Assembly (NCBI GenBank): GCA_900544405.1
Contig: UQVA01000007.1
Location: forward strand, 1-64,000
DNA: 64,000 bases
Reading direction: 5' to 3'
From: an uncultured Eubacteriales bacterium
GTDB taxonomy: Bacteria; Bacillota; Clostridia; Oscillospirales; Oscillospiraceae
This document shows, one piece after another, positions 42,244-50,250 of this stretch. The translations under genes and the position numbers were made by a program. The notes under the pieces were generated by a model that made no database searches, was not told the DNA's origin, and was given only the letters and a program-made list of their open reading frames with translations. Within the stretch, counting starts at the first letter, position 1, and every line of letters starts with the position of its first letter.

Positions 42244-43170
42244 TTACTCTTTTTTCGGCAAAACCCTGACCAGCCACTTGGCCACGTCCTCGTAGACCTC
42301 CTGTCGGTTGATCTCATTCAGAATTTCGTGCCGTCCGCCGGGATAGAGCTTGCAGGTAACGTTCACCATGCCTGCCTTGCGGAATTCCGCCTCGGTTCTG
42401 AGAACGCCCTTGCCGTAGCTGCCTACCGGGTCGTCCCCGCCGGCGATGAAGAAAATCGGCAGGTGTTTCTTCATTTTTGCCAGATTTTCCTTCTTTTCGA
42501 TGTAGGAAATGCCGGTGAGCATATCCCGCAGCAGTCCCGCCGTAGACACAAAGCCGCACATGGGGTCATCCACATAGGCCTGCACCGCCGCCTCGTCCCG
42601 GTTCAGCCAGTCGAAGGGGGTCTTGGGGGACTCCACACGGGCGTTGTAGGTGCCGAACACGATTTTTTCCAGCTTGGGGCTGGGCTGGTCCTCGCCGTCG
42701 TGTTTGCAGACCCATTTGCACACCGGAATGGCCCCCGCCAAAAGTGCCTGGGGCTGCCAACCGGTGCCGCAGATGACGCAGGCGGAAATGCCGCTGTCCG
42801 GGTACTTTTCCAGAATGGTCCGGGTCATAAAGGACCCCATGGAATGGCCGAACAGCACATAAGGGACCTCCGGATAGGCCTGATGGGTGGTCTCCAGCAG
42901 CCGATATGTGTCCGCAACTGCCGTAAACCACCCTCCGTGGAAATATCCTTTTGTCTCCGACTCCCCTACAGAGCCGCCGTGGCCCATGTGGTCCTCGGCC
43001 ACCACCAGGTAGCCCAGACCGTTCAGATAACGGGCAAATTCATCGTAGCGCTCCACATACTCGGCAATGCCGTGAACGATCTGCACGATGCCCCGGACTT
43101 CCCCGTCCGGAAGCCAGCGGCAGCCATGCAGCTGCCCCCGGCCCTGGGAAGGATAGTAAAAGTGTTCCAT
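42244..43170 (-). CDS. Alpha/beta hydrolase, monoacylglycerol-lipase-like
   Basis: 308 residues. Nucleophile elbow LFGHSMGSFM, oxyanion region VHGIAEYVERY, Asp in FIAGGDDPVGSYG and His in YPGGRHEILNE. This pattern is the serine aminopeptidase S33/monoacylglycerol lipase group; it likely cleaves lipid esters. The start ATG overlaps the CopA stop (TGATGG). Confidence 0.92.
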   Translation of the reverse strand: MEHFYYPSQGRGQLHGCRWLPDGEVRGIVQIVHGIAEYVERYDEFARYLNGLGYLVVAEDHMGHGGSVGESETKGYFHGGWFTAVADTYRLLETTHQAYPEVPYVLFGHSMGSFMTRTILEKYPDSGISACVICGTGWQPQALLAGAIPVCKWVCKHDGEDQPSPKLEKIVFGTYNARVESPKTPFDWLNRDEAAVQAYVDDPMCGFVSTAGLLRDMLTGISYIEKKENLAKMKKHLPIFFIAGGDDPVGSYGKGVLRTEAEFRKAGMVNVTCKLYPGGRHEILNEINRQEVYEDVAKWLVRVLPKKE

Positions 43171-43367
43171 CAGTCCACCACCTGGTAGCCCGCCTCGGTA
43201 ATGGCAGCCTTCAGGGCAGCGAGATCAGCATCACCGGTGACGGTGACATTTTTCGCCGCCAGGTCCACCACGGCATCCGTCACGCCGGGAACGCCCTTGC
43301 AGGCATTCTCCACGTGCATCTTGCAGTGGCCGCACATCATTCCTTCTACATGGATAACGGTTTTCAT
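43170..43367 (-). CDS. copZ: Possible independently translated CopZ-like chaperone
   Basis: ATG 43367 lies in frame within copA, eight bases after AAGGAGG (43376-43382 on the minus strand). The product would be about 65 residues beginning MKTVIHVEGMMCGHCKMHVE, a complete HMA copper chaperone. The domain is otherwise the C-terminus of CopA. Either copA and copZ fused recently while keeping the CopZ ribosome binding site, or both products are made. Confidence 0.5.
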   Translation of the reverse strand: MKTVIHVEGMMCGHCKMHVENACKGVPGVTDAVVDLAAKNVTVTGDADLAALKAAITEAGYQVVD

Positions 43368-45656
43368 AGCAGTTTCCTCCTTGATCGTGGTGTGTTCCAC
43401 GTTGTTAACGGGTTCCGTTTCGATTTCCTTGGGCTTGAAGAAGCGAAGCCGCAGGGCGTTGGTGACCACGAATACGGAGCTGCAGCTCATGGCCGCTGCG
43501 CCGATCATGGGGTTGAGAAGAATGTGAAAAGCGGGATAGAGTGCGCCCGCTGCCACGGGAATGCCCAGGCAGTTATAGAAGAACGCCCAGAACAGATTTT
43601 CCTTGATATTACGGATGGTCGCACGGCTCAGGGCCACGGCGTTGCCCACGCCCATCAAAGAGCCGTTCATCAGCACCACGTCCGCCGATTCAATGGCGAT
43701 GTCCGTGCCGTTGCCGATGGCCAGACCCACGTCTGCCGTCACCAGGGCAGGGGCGTCGTTGATGCCGTCGCCCACCATGACGACCTTGTGGCCCTCTTTG
43801 CGGAGCCGCTCCACCGCACCGGCCTTATCGCCGGGCAGCACGTCGGAAATGACCCGGTCGATGCCTGCCTTGGCGGCAATGGCCTTGGCGGTCTTTTCGT
43901 TGTCGCCGGTGAGCATGACCACATTCAGGTGCATTTTCTTCATGGCGGCCACAGCGGCCACGCTGTCCGCTTTCAGCACGTCGGCGGCGACGATGGTGCC
44001 CAGATAGATGCCGTTTTCGGAGGCAAAGTGCAGGGGCGTTCCACCGGCGTCCACGCTGTCCGGCAGAGCCGGGATCTGGACGCCCAGTTCCTCCATGAGC
44101 CGTCCGTTGCCGCCGAAGAACTTTTTGCCTTCGATAACGCCGGACACGCCCTTGCCGGGGATGGTTTCAAATTTTTCTGCCTGGGGATGGTCCACACCGG
44201 CGGCCTTTTCCAGAATGGCCTTGGCAAAGGGATGCTCGGACTTTTCCTCCAAGGCTGCCGCCAGCTTCAGAAGCTCCGCCTCCGGCAGTCCGCCGGGGAG
44301 AATGTCGGTAACGGCAGGCTTGCCGGTGGTCAGGGTGCCGGTCTTATCCACCACCACCGTATCGACCTTATGCAGGTTTTCCAGGGCTTCCGCATTCTTA
44401 AAGAGCAGGCCCATCCGGGCGCCCCGGCCGGTGCCGACCATAATGGCCACAGGGGTCGCCAGACCCAGAGCGCAGGGGCAGGAGATGACCAGCACGGAAA
44501 TACCGATGTTCAATGCAAATTCCAGGTCGCCCTTGGCGATCATCCAGACGGCGAAGGTCACCAGGGCGATGCCCATGACCACCGGCACAAACACACCGGC
44601 GATCTTATCCGCCAGACGGGCGATGGGGGCCTTGGAGCCGCCCGCTTCCTCCACCATGCGGATGATCTGGGACAGGGTCGTGTCCTCGCCGACCTTATCC
44701 GCACGGAATTCCAGGTAGCCCTCGGTATTGATGGTTGCAGCGGCTACGGTGTCGCCCACGGCCTTTTCCACGGGAACGCTTTCGCCGGTCAGGGCGCTCT
44801 GGTCCACGCTGGCCCGGCCGGAAAGCACCGTGCCGTCCACGGGAATACGTCCGCCGGAGCGGACAATGACCGTATCGCCCAGCCGCACATCTTCCACGGC
44901 CACTTCCGTCTCTACCCCGTCCCGGCGGACCGTAGCGGTCTTGGGACTCAGGTCCATCAAAGCCCGGATGGCGTCGCCGGTCTTGCCCTTGGCACGGGTC
45001 TCCAGGAACTTGCCCAGGGTGATGAGGGTCAGAATCATGGAAGCAGACTCAAAATACAGGTTCTCGCCATACTGATGGGCCGTCTCCATGTCGCCGTTGC
45101 CCATGGCGGCGGCCATGCGGAACAGGGCTGCCACGCCATAAATGAGCGCCGCCAGAGAGCCAACTGCAATCAGAGAGTCCATATTCGGCGCTCTGTGCCA
45201 CAGGGCTTTCAGGCCACGGGTATAATAGACCCGGTTCAGGTACACCACCGGCAACGTCAGGAAGAATTGCAGCAGTGCCCCCATCAGGGGGTTGTGGTGA
45301 TACCACATAGGTACCGGCAGGCCGATCATGTGGCCCATGGTGAAGTACATGAGAACAACGAGAAACACCGCCGAGGCGATGAGTCTTGTTTTCATTTCTT
45401 TCAGGGGATTTTCCGTCTGCACCGGCTGGGGTGCCGCCTTCTTCCCCGGCGTTTCCGGAATGGCTCCGTAGCCCGCGTCCGACACCGCCTTCTGAATGGC
45501 GGGGATGACGCTCTCGTCCTTGGCCTCCACCACCATGGTGTTGGCCAGAAGATTCACCTCTGCGCTGTCCACACCGGCTGTCTGCCGGGTCACTTTCTCC
45601 ACCCTGGCCGAACAGGCGGCGCAGGTCATACCGGTGACTTGGAACCGTATCTTCAT
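43170..45656 (-). CDS. copA: Copper-transporting P1B ATPase fused to a C-terminal copper chaperone domain
   Basis: 828 residues from ATG 45656. An N-terminal HMA domain (GMTCAACSARVEKV), eight membrane helices with the CPC site (ISCPCALGLATPVAIM), the phosphorylation loop VVDKTGTLTTGK and the hinge MVGDGINDAPALVTAD, as in copper exporters. After the last helices a linker (about 740-760) leads to a second HMA domain (GMMCGHCKMHVENACKGVPG). This last domain equals a CopZ. An internal ATG at 43367 with a strong ribosome binding site could produce it separately. Confidence 0.95.
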   Translation of the reverse strand: MKIRFQVTGMTCAACSARVEKVTRQTAGVDSAEVNLLANTMVVEAKDESVIPAIQKAVSDAGYGAIPETPGKKAAPQPVQTENPLKEMKTRLIASAVFLVVLMYFTMGHMIGLPVPMWYHHNPLMGALLQFFLTLPVVYLNRVYYTRGLKALWHRAPNMDSLIAVGSLAALIYGVAALFRMAAAMGNGDMETAHQYGENLYFESASMILTLITLGKFLETRAKGKTGDAIRALMDLSPKTATVRRDGVETEVAVEDVRLGDTVIVRSGGRIPVDGTVLSGRASVDQSALTGESVPVEKAVGDTVAAATINTEGYLEFRADKVGEDTTLSQIIRMVEEAGGSKAPIARLADKIAGVFVPVVMGIALVTFAVWMIAKGDLEFALNIGISVLVISCPCALGLATPVAIMVGTGRGARMGLLFKNAEALENLHKVDTVVVDKTGTLTTGKPAVTDILPGGLPEAELLKLAAALEEKSEHPFAKAILEKAAGVDHPQAEKFETIPGKGVSGVIEGKKFFGGNGRLMEELGVQIPALPDSVDAGGTPLHFASENGIYLGTIVAADVLKADSVAAVAAMKKMHLNVVMLTGDNEKTAKAIAAKAGIDRVISDVLPGDKAGAVERLRKEGHKVVMVGDGINDAPALVTADVGLAIGNGTDIAIESADVVLMNGSLMGVGNAVALSRATIRNIKENLFWAFFYNCLGIPVAAGALYPAFHILLNPMIGAAAMSCSSVFVVTNALRLRFFKPKEIETEPVNNVEHTTIKEETAMKTVIHVEGMMCGHCKMHVENACKGVPGVTDAVVDLAAKNVTVTGDADLAALKAAITEAGYQVVD

Positions 45657-45757
45657 AGTATCCTGTCCTTTCCAAAAAGTCAACAGCCACGTTGAAATTC
45701 CCGTTGACTTCTTTTTGTTTTTATGCTAACATCTTACCATAAATCGAGGAAAAAGCA

Positions 45758-45782
45758 AGTATGCACTATTTTGTGCGATACT
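45758..45782. promoter_or_regulatory. Candidate HxlR operator between copA and hxlR
   Basis: AGTATGCAC, six bases TATTTT, and GTGCGATACT form an imperfect inverted repeat of 25 bases. It sits in the 151-base divergent region between copA and the HxlR regulator, which suits regulation of one or both genes. Confidence 0.5.
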
Positions 45783-45807
45783 ACCCTTTTTGATACTGGA
45801 GGTCATC

Positions 45808-46194
45808 ATGGTCACCAACGATCATTGCCCCGTGGAAGCCACACTGGAGCTTATCGGCGGCAAATACAAATCCCTGATCCTCTGGCACCTTGCCGGAGGC
45901 ATACTGCGGTTCAATGAACTGCAAAAGCAGCTGCCCAGCGCCACACCGAAAATGCTCACCCAGCAGCTTCGGGAGCTGGAAGCCCAAAAACTGATCCACC
46001 GGGAAGTTTTTCCCGTGATCCCGCCCAGAGTGGAATACTCTCTCACGGATCTAGGCAAGAGTTTGATGCCCATTCTGGTCGCCATGCGGGACTGGGGCAG
46101 CGAATACCTGAGTAAGAAGAACGTGAAGCCCTGCTGCTTCATGATCGGCTCCGATCCCGTCCACACCCCCACACCACAGAAAGGAACCTTATGA
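45808..46194 (+). CDS. HxlR family transcriptional regulator
   Basis: About 128 residues from ATG 45808. The HxlR winged helix is seen in LIGGKYKSLILWHLAGGILR, FNELQKQLPSATPKMLTQQL and the ending VEYSLTDLGKSLMPILVAMR. A Cys near the N-terminus (NDHCPVEA, Cys7) is where redox-sensing YodB-type members have theirs, and a CC pair near residue 112 could also react. It is divergent from copA and overlaps degV by 4 bases. Confidence 0.88.
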   Translation: MVTNDHCPVEATLELIGGKYKSLILWHLAGGILRFNELQKQLPSATPKMLTQQLRELEAQKLIHREVFPVIPPRVEYSLTDLGKSLMPILVAMRDWGSEYLSKKNVKPCCFMIGSDPVHTPTPQKGTL

Positions 46195-47039
46195 GAATCA
46201 AGATCACTTCCGACTCTACCTGCGACCTGTCCCCCCGGCAGGTCACCGAAAACGACATTACCATCATTCCGCTCATCGTCATGAAGGACGGGCAGGAATT
46301 CATCGACGGCGTGACCATCACCCCGGAGGAGATTTTCGCCCATGTTGCCAACGGCGGAAGTCTCTGCTCCACCGCAGCCCGGAGCGTGGGGACCTTCCAG
46401 GAGGTCTTTGCCAAGTACAGCAAGGAATACGATGCCGTCATTCACATTGACATCGGTGCCGATTTTTCCTCCAGCTATCAGAACGCCTGCGTGGCCGCAG
46501 CGGAGTTTCCCAACGTCCGGGTCATCGATTCCCGGAACCTGTCCACCGGTCAGGGCCATATCGTCATGAAAGCCGTGGAATTGTCCAAGACCATGGACGA
46601 TCTGGATGCCATCGTGGAAGCGCTGGAGGACTACGTTCCCCGGGTGGAGGCCAGCTTCCTGCTGGACCGGCTGGACTACATGGCCAAGGGCGGCCGCTGC
46701 TCCAGCGTGGTGGCCCTTGGGGCCAACCTGCTGCACCTGAAGCCCTGCATCGAGGTCAAGGACGGAAAAATGTCCGTTGTCAAGAAGTACCGTGGCCACT
46801 ACGATAAGTGCCTTGCAGACTACGTAGAGGACCGGCTGAAAGACCGGCCCAATCTGGAAACGGACCTGCTGTTCGTGACCCACACCCCCGTCACGGACGA
46901 GTGCATGGCCGCCGTGAAGGAAGCCATTGCGAAATACGGCAGCCGGTTCACCCATGTGGAGGACACCAACGCCGGATGCACCGTGTCCTGCCATTGCGGG
47001 CCGGGGACTCTGGGCGTGCTGTTCATCCGTGGCAAATAA
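46191..47039 (+). CDS. DegV family fatty-acid-binding protein
   Basis: 282 residues. Signature TSDSTCDLSPRQ, TAARSVGTFQEVFAKYSKEY and GADFSSSYQNACVAA are typical of DegV proteins, which bind fatty acids and feed the fatty-acid kinase pathway in Firmicutes. Overlaps the HxlR stop and ends at a terminator. Confidence 0.93.
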   Translation: MRIKITSDSTCDLSPRQVTENDITIIPLIVMKDGQEFIDGVTITPEEIFAHVANGGSLCSTAARSVGTFQEVFAKYSKEYDAVIHIDIGADFSSSYQNACVAAAEFPNVRVIDSRNLSTGQGHIVMKAVELSKTMDDLDAIVEALEDYVPRVEASFLLDRLDYMAKGGRCSSVVALGANLLHLKPCIEVKDGKMSVVKKYRGHYDKCLADYVEDRLKDRPNLETDLLFVTHTPVTDECMAAVKEAIAKYGSRFTHVEDTNAGCTVSCHCGPGTLGVLFIRGK

Positions 47040-47044
47040 AATAC

Positions 47045-47078
47045 GGGCGGCAGAGGGATTTTCCCCTGCCGCTTTTTT
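47045..47078 (+). terminator. Terminator of hxlR-degV
   Basis: GGCGGCAGAGGGA pairs with TCCCCTGCCGC around a TTT loop and is followed by TTTTTT. It starts six bases after the DegV stop. Confidence 0.9.
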
Positions 47079-47269
47079 CATGTTCCTTCTGCCGGGCGGA
47101 TGACCCGGCGGACATTTTTTTCTGCCTTGAACCGGGGCGTCATCAGTTCATGGCCGCAGCCCAGGCACTTGAGGCGAAAATCCGCCCCGGTCCGCTCCAC
47201 CAGCCAGCGCTTTTCGCCACAGGGGTGTGCTTTTTTCATTTCCAGAATGTCCCCAACCAGAATCTCCAC
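47078..47269 (-). CDS. DUF951 family small protein
   Basis: 63 residues: VGDILEMKKAHPCGEKRWLV and KCLGCGHELMTPRFKAEK are the DUF951 signature with three Cys that may bind metal. It lies 4 bases downstream of the rarA stop on the same strand. Function unknown. Confidence 0.85.
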   Translation of the reverse strand: MEILVGDILEMKKAHPCGEKRWLVERTGADFRLKCLGCGHELMTPRFKAEKNVRRVIRPAEGT

Positions 47270-47272
47270 GGT

Positions 47273-48535
47273 TCACTCCCCCTTGATGGCATCCCAATAC
47301 TGCTTCGCCGCTTGCTCTACCTTATTGGGTCCGTAGTGATAATAAGTCTTGCCCGCCAGAATGTCGGGAAGATACTGTTGCTTTACATAGTGATTGGGGA
47401 AATCGTGGGGGTACAGATACCCCTGCTCCCGCTCCATGGTGTAAGTGTCCGCATGGACGTTCTGCAAGTGCCGGGGGAAATCCCCCGCCAGGCCCTTCCG
47501 GACGTCCGCCAGTGCTTCATCCAGAGCCAGGTGGCCGGAATTGGACTTAGGAGCCGTAGCCATCAGCACCGCCGCATCCCCCAGAGGAATCCTTGCCTCC
47601 GGCATTCCCACCATCAGCGCCATATCCACGCAGGATTTCACGATAGGCAAAATCATCGGATAGGCCAGACCAATATCCTCCGCCGCCGTGACCATCATCC
47701 GGCGGCAGGCTGCCTGCATCTGCCCCGCTTCCAGCAGCCGGGCCAGATAATGACAGGCCGCATCCGGATCCGAACCGCGCAGGGATTTTTGCAGGGCGGA
47801 AAGAAGGTCATAATAATTATCTCCCTCCCGGTCGGCATGCATGGCGCTTTTCTGGGTGACGGCTTTCGCATCCGCCAGGGTCAGGGTGATTTTTCCGTCC
47901 TGCGGAACCCCCACGGAGAACAGGACTTCCAGGGCATTCATGGCCTTACGGATGTCCCCGCCGCAGGCCCCGGCAATGTACTCCAAGGCCCCTTCCTCCG
48001 GGGCCGCCGTCAGGCCGTTCCGCTCCTCCAGATACTTCACCGCCCGGTGAATGGCCTGCAGGGCCGCCTCGGCAGAAATCTGTTTGAATTCAAAGACCGT
48101 GCTGCGGCTCAGGATGGCGTTGAACACATAGAAATAGGGGTTCTCCGTGGTGGAGGCAATCAAGGTGATTTTCCCGTTTTCGATGTATTCCAGCAGACTT
48201 TGCTGCTGCTTTTTATTGAATGACTGAATCTCATCCAGATACAGCAGCACCCCGTTGGGAGCCAGGAACGTATCCAACTGAGACACAATGTTCTTAATAT
48301 CCGCCGTGGAGGCGGTGGTTGCATTGAGCTGATAGAGGGTCCGCTTGGTCTGCTTGGCGATGATGTTGGCCACGGTTGTCTTTCCCGTGCCGCTGGGACC
48401 GTAGAAAATCATGTTTGGGATATTCCCGGAATCCACCAGCCGCCGCAGGACCCCGTCCTTCCCAAGAATATGCTCCTGACCGTAGACCTCGTCCAGGGTC
48501 TGGGGCCGCAAAATATCGGCAAGTGGCTGGTACAT
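47273..48535 (-). CDS. rarA: Replication-associated recombination AAA+ protein
   Basis: 420 residues. Walker A FYGPSGTGKTTVANIIAKQ, Walker B VLLYLDEIQSFNKKQQQS, sensor IASTTENPYFYVFNA and the RarA/MgsA C-terminus with NHYVKQQYLPD. It acts at stalled replication forks. Start MYQPLADILRPQTLDEVYGQ is in line with the family. Confidence 0.95.
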   Translation of the reverse strand: MYQPLADILRPQTLDEVYGQEHILGKDGVLRRLVDSGNIPNMIFYGPSGTGKTTVANIIAKQTKRTLYQLNATTASTADIKNIVSQLDTFLAPNGVLLYLDEIQSFNKKQQQSLLEYIENGKITLIASTTENPYFYVFNAILSRSTVFEFKQISAEAALQAIHRAVKYLEERNGLTAAPEEGALEYIAGACGGDIRKAMNALEVLFSVGVPQDGKITLTLADAKAVTQKSAMHADREGDNYYDLLSALQKSLRGSDPDAACHYLARLLEAGQMQAACRRMMVTAAEDIGLAYPMILPIVKSCVDMALMVGMPEARIPLGDAAVLMATAPKSNSGHLALDEALADVRKGLAGDFPRHLQNVHADTYTMEREQGYLYPHDFPNHYVKQQYLPDILAGKTYYHYGPNKVEQAAKQYWDAIKGE

Positions 48536-48625
48536 GGCAGTTTCTCCTTTGACGTTTTCTCTAGTATAACACAGCTTACGCGAAAAGTCATCCGGTTTTG
48601 AAAATATTTTCGCCTGTTTGTTTGA

Positions 48626-49252
48626 CTATTTTATAAACATCACAACGCCGCACTCATATGGATGGTCCAGAAACAGCACTTCCCGGCTCTTGGGGGCCCG
48701 GCGCAAAATCAGCAGCAAAATCAGGAAGTCTCCCCCGCCGCCCAAAAACATGGCCTCACCCAGCAGGAACAGAAAGAAGCTCCCGGTGACAATGGATACG
48801 GCAGTCAGGCCGAAGCCCAGCATCACCGTAGGCATCACGCCGCCGAATATGTACTGCCCCTTTTTCAGCGGGTCCCGGCAGGTGCAGTAGGGCGTCAGCA
48901 TACTCCAAATAATGCCGAATTCAATGCTTTTCCGGTGATTTTCCGCAAAAATCCCCCAGCAGATACCGTGTATTAACTCATGGACCACGCAAAGCGCCAG
49001 GGATCCCACGAAAAACGCCAGCCAGGTATCAAATCTGACCACGCACCGGCTAAACCCATACTTTTCAAGATACAAAAACGCCCCAATGAGGCAGAACGGG
49101 GTCATCAGTAAGGCCCCCAGATTTGCTTGGACAACGCTGACCGTCAAGTCCTTCCGCTCGTAGCCCTGGGCCGTCAGCTTTCCGGATGTGACCGCAAATT
49201 CCGCCTTCCGTTTTTCCTCCCGGGCCGTTAAGACCCGCTCTTTTCTTTCCAT
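48626..49252 (-). CDS. DUF3267 putative membrane metalloprotease
   Basis: 208 residues from ATG 49252 (AAGGAGAAG upstream). Four membrane segments, with HELIHG (a HExxH zinc motif) in CVVHELIHGICWGIF. This matches the DUF3267 family of likely membrane metallopeptidases. Substrate unknown. It sits upstream of a terminator shared with the metal GTPase gene. Confidence 0.82.
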   Translation of the reverse strand: MERKERVLTAREEKRKAEFAVTSGKLTAQGYERKDLTVSVVQANLGALLMTPFCLIGAFLYLEKYGFSRCVVRFDTWLAFFVGSLALCVVHELIHGICWGIFAENHRKSIEFGIIWSMLTPYCTCRDPLKKGQYIFGGVMPTVMLGFGLTAVSIVTGSFFLFLLGEAMFLGGGGDFLILLLILRRAPKSREVLFLDHPYECGVVMFIK

Positions 49253-49268
49253 TTTCTTCTCCTTTACG

Positions 49269-49300
49269 GAAAAGCGCCCGGAGGCAGTCCGGGCGCTTTT
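49269..49300 (-). terminator. Terminator of the COG0523 operon
   Basis: AAAAGCGCCCGGA pairs with TCCGGGCGCTTTT around GGCAG, followed on the minus strand by TCCGTAA. It lies just past the stop of the second GTPase. Confidence 0.75.
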
Positions 49301-49306
49301 CATTTT

Positions 49307-50248
49307 TTAGAATGTGGCCACATCCGGGTCCGCCGGCATGGCCTTGTCCACGGAAACAGCGGTCAGGATGGGACCCTTGTCCCCCTGATAGAGGGCATGG
49401 GGTTCACAGGAAATTTTCGCCGTGACCATGACCCACTCCCGGGACTTGAGGCTCGTCGCCTTCTCGTAGCGGCAGGGCACGCCGCAGAACTGAATATCCT
49501 CCACGCAGCAGGTCATCACGAACCGGCCGGGGGCGAACATCTTATTCTTGTCCTTCCGCAGCATGGCCACCTGGGCCTTGAAGCAGACGGTCTTGCCCTC
49601 GTACTTCTCCGGCTCCTCGTTCACGTCCCGATACCACAGGGCGTAATCCTCGTCCTTCACGGTGATGATGGGGGCGTTGATGTCAAAGGGCAGTGGGTCC
49701 ACGATGTCGTCCTGCTGGGTCGTGCCGTCGGTGTACTCGTAGAGAATGTCCACCTGTCGGTTGGCGGCACGGGCCACTTTATGCAGGGGCATGGTGTCCT
49801 CCCCGGGCTTCACCCGGTTGAAAATCACCATCTGGGCCCCGGTGAGTTTGTCCATCATCAGGTTCCGCATATTGGCGTTGTAAGCCTGGAAGGTGGTGGC
49901 ATCGGCAAACATGACCTCCTGGGCCACGGCCCACTCCTCCGGGAACCGGGCATACAGGTCGCCCACCAGCTTCATGCCGTTCAGCTCGGCAACCACCCGC
50001 TCGGCCTTATGCTTCCGGGACAGCTCCCGCAGCTCCCCGGACGTGACGGAGTCCTGATCGACCACTTCCAGATAGACGTTCTTGTAGGGGTAGGAGCTAA
50101 AATCATACTCCTCCTCCCCTTCCTCGCAGACCAGAAGCAGGGTCCGCTCGCCGGAATTGAACCGGGGATCCTCCAGGGTCTCCTGAATAAACTTGGTCTT
50201 GCCGGAATCCAGAAATCCGGTAAACACATAAACGGGAATTTGCTCCAT
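49307..50248 (-). CDS. CobW-like GTPase fused to a TIGR03943-like domain
   Basis: 313 residues. A COG0523 GTPase N-terminus with P-loop GFLDSGKTKFIQETL, SSYPYKNVYLEVVDQDSV and the switch IFNRVKPGEDT (about 1-185). About 195-313 is a different beta-rich domain, CFKAQVAMLRKDKNKMFAPG and MTCCVEDIQFCGVPCRYEKA, resembling the TIGR03943 (YcgQ-like) domain of metal-homeostasis proteins. Lies directly downstream of the His-rich GTPase. Probably delivers or senses a divalent metal. Confidence 0.82.
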   Translation of the reverse strand: MEQIPVYVFTGFLDSGKTKFIQETLEDPRFNSGERTLLLVCEEGEEEYDFSSYPYKNVYLEVVDQDSVTSGELRELSRKHKAERVVAELNGMKLVGDLYARFPEEWAVAQEVMFADATTFQAYNANMRNLMMDKLTGAQMVIFNRVKPGEDTMPLHKVARAANRQVDILYEYTDGTTQQDDIVDPLPFDINAPIITVKDEDYALWYRDVNEEPEKYEGKTVCFKAQVAMLRKDKNKMFAPGRFVMTCCVEDIQFCGVPCRYEKATSLKSREWVMVTAKISCEPHALYQGDKGPILTAVSVDKAMPADPDVATF

Positions 50249-50250
50249 GC

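Noticed and set aside
42951..45695. 914-residue plus-strand frame opposite copA
   Set aside because: No motif or ribosome binding site; the minus-strand CopA has all P-type ATPase signatures.
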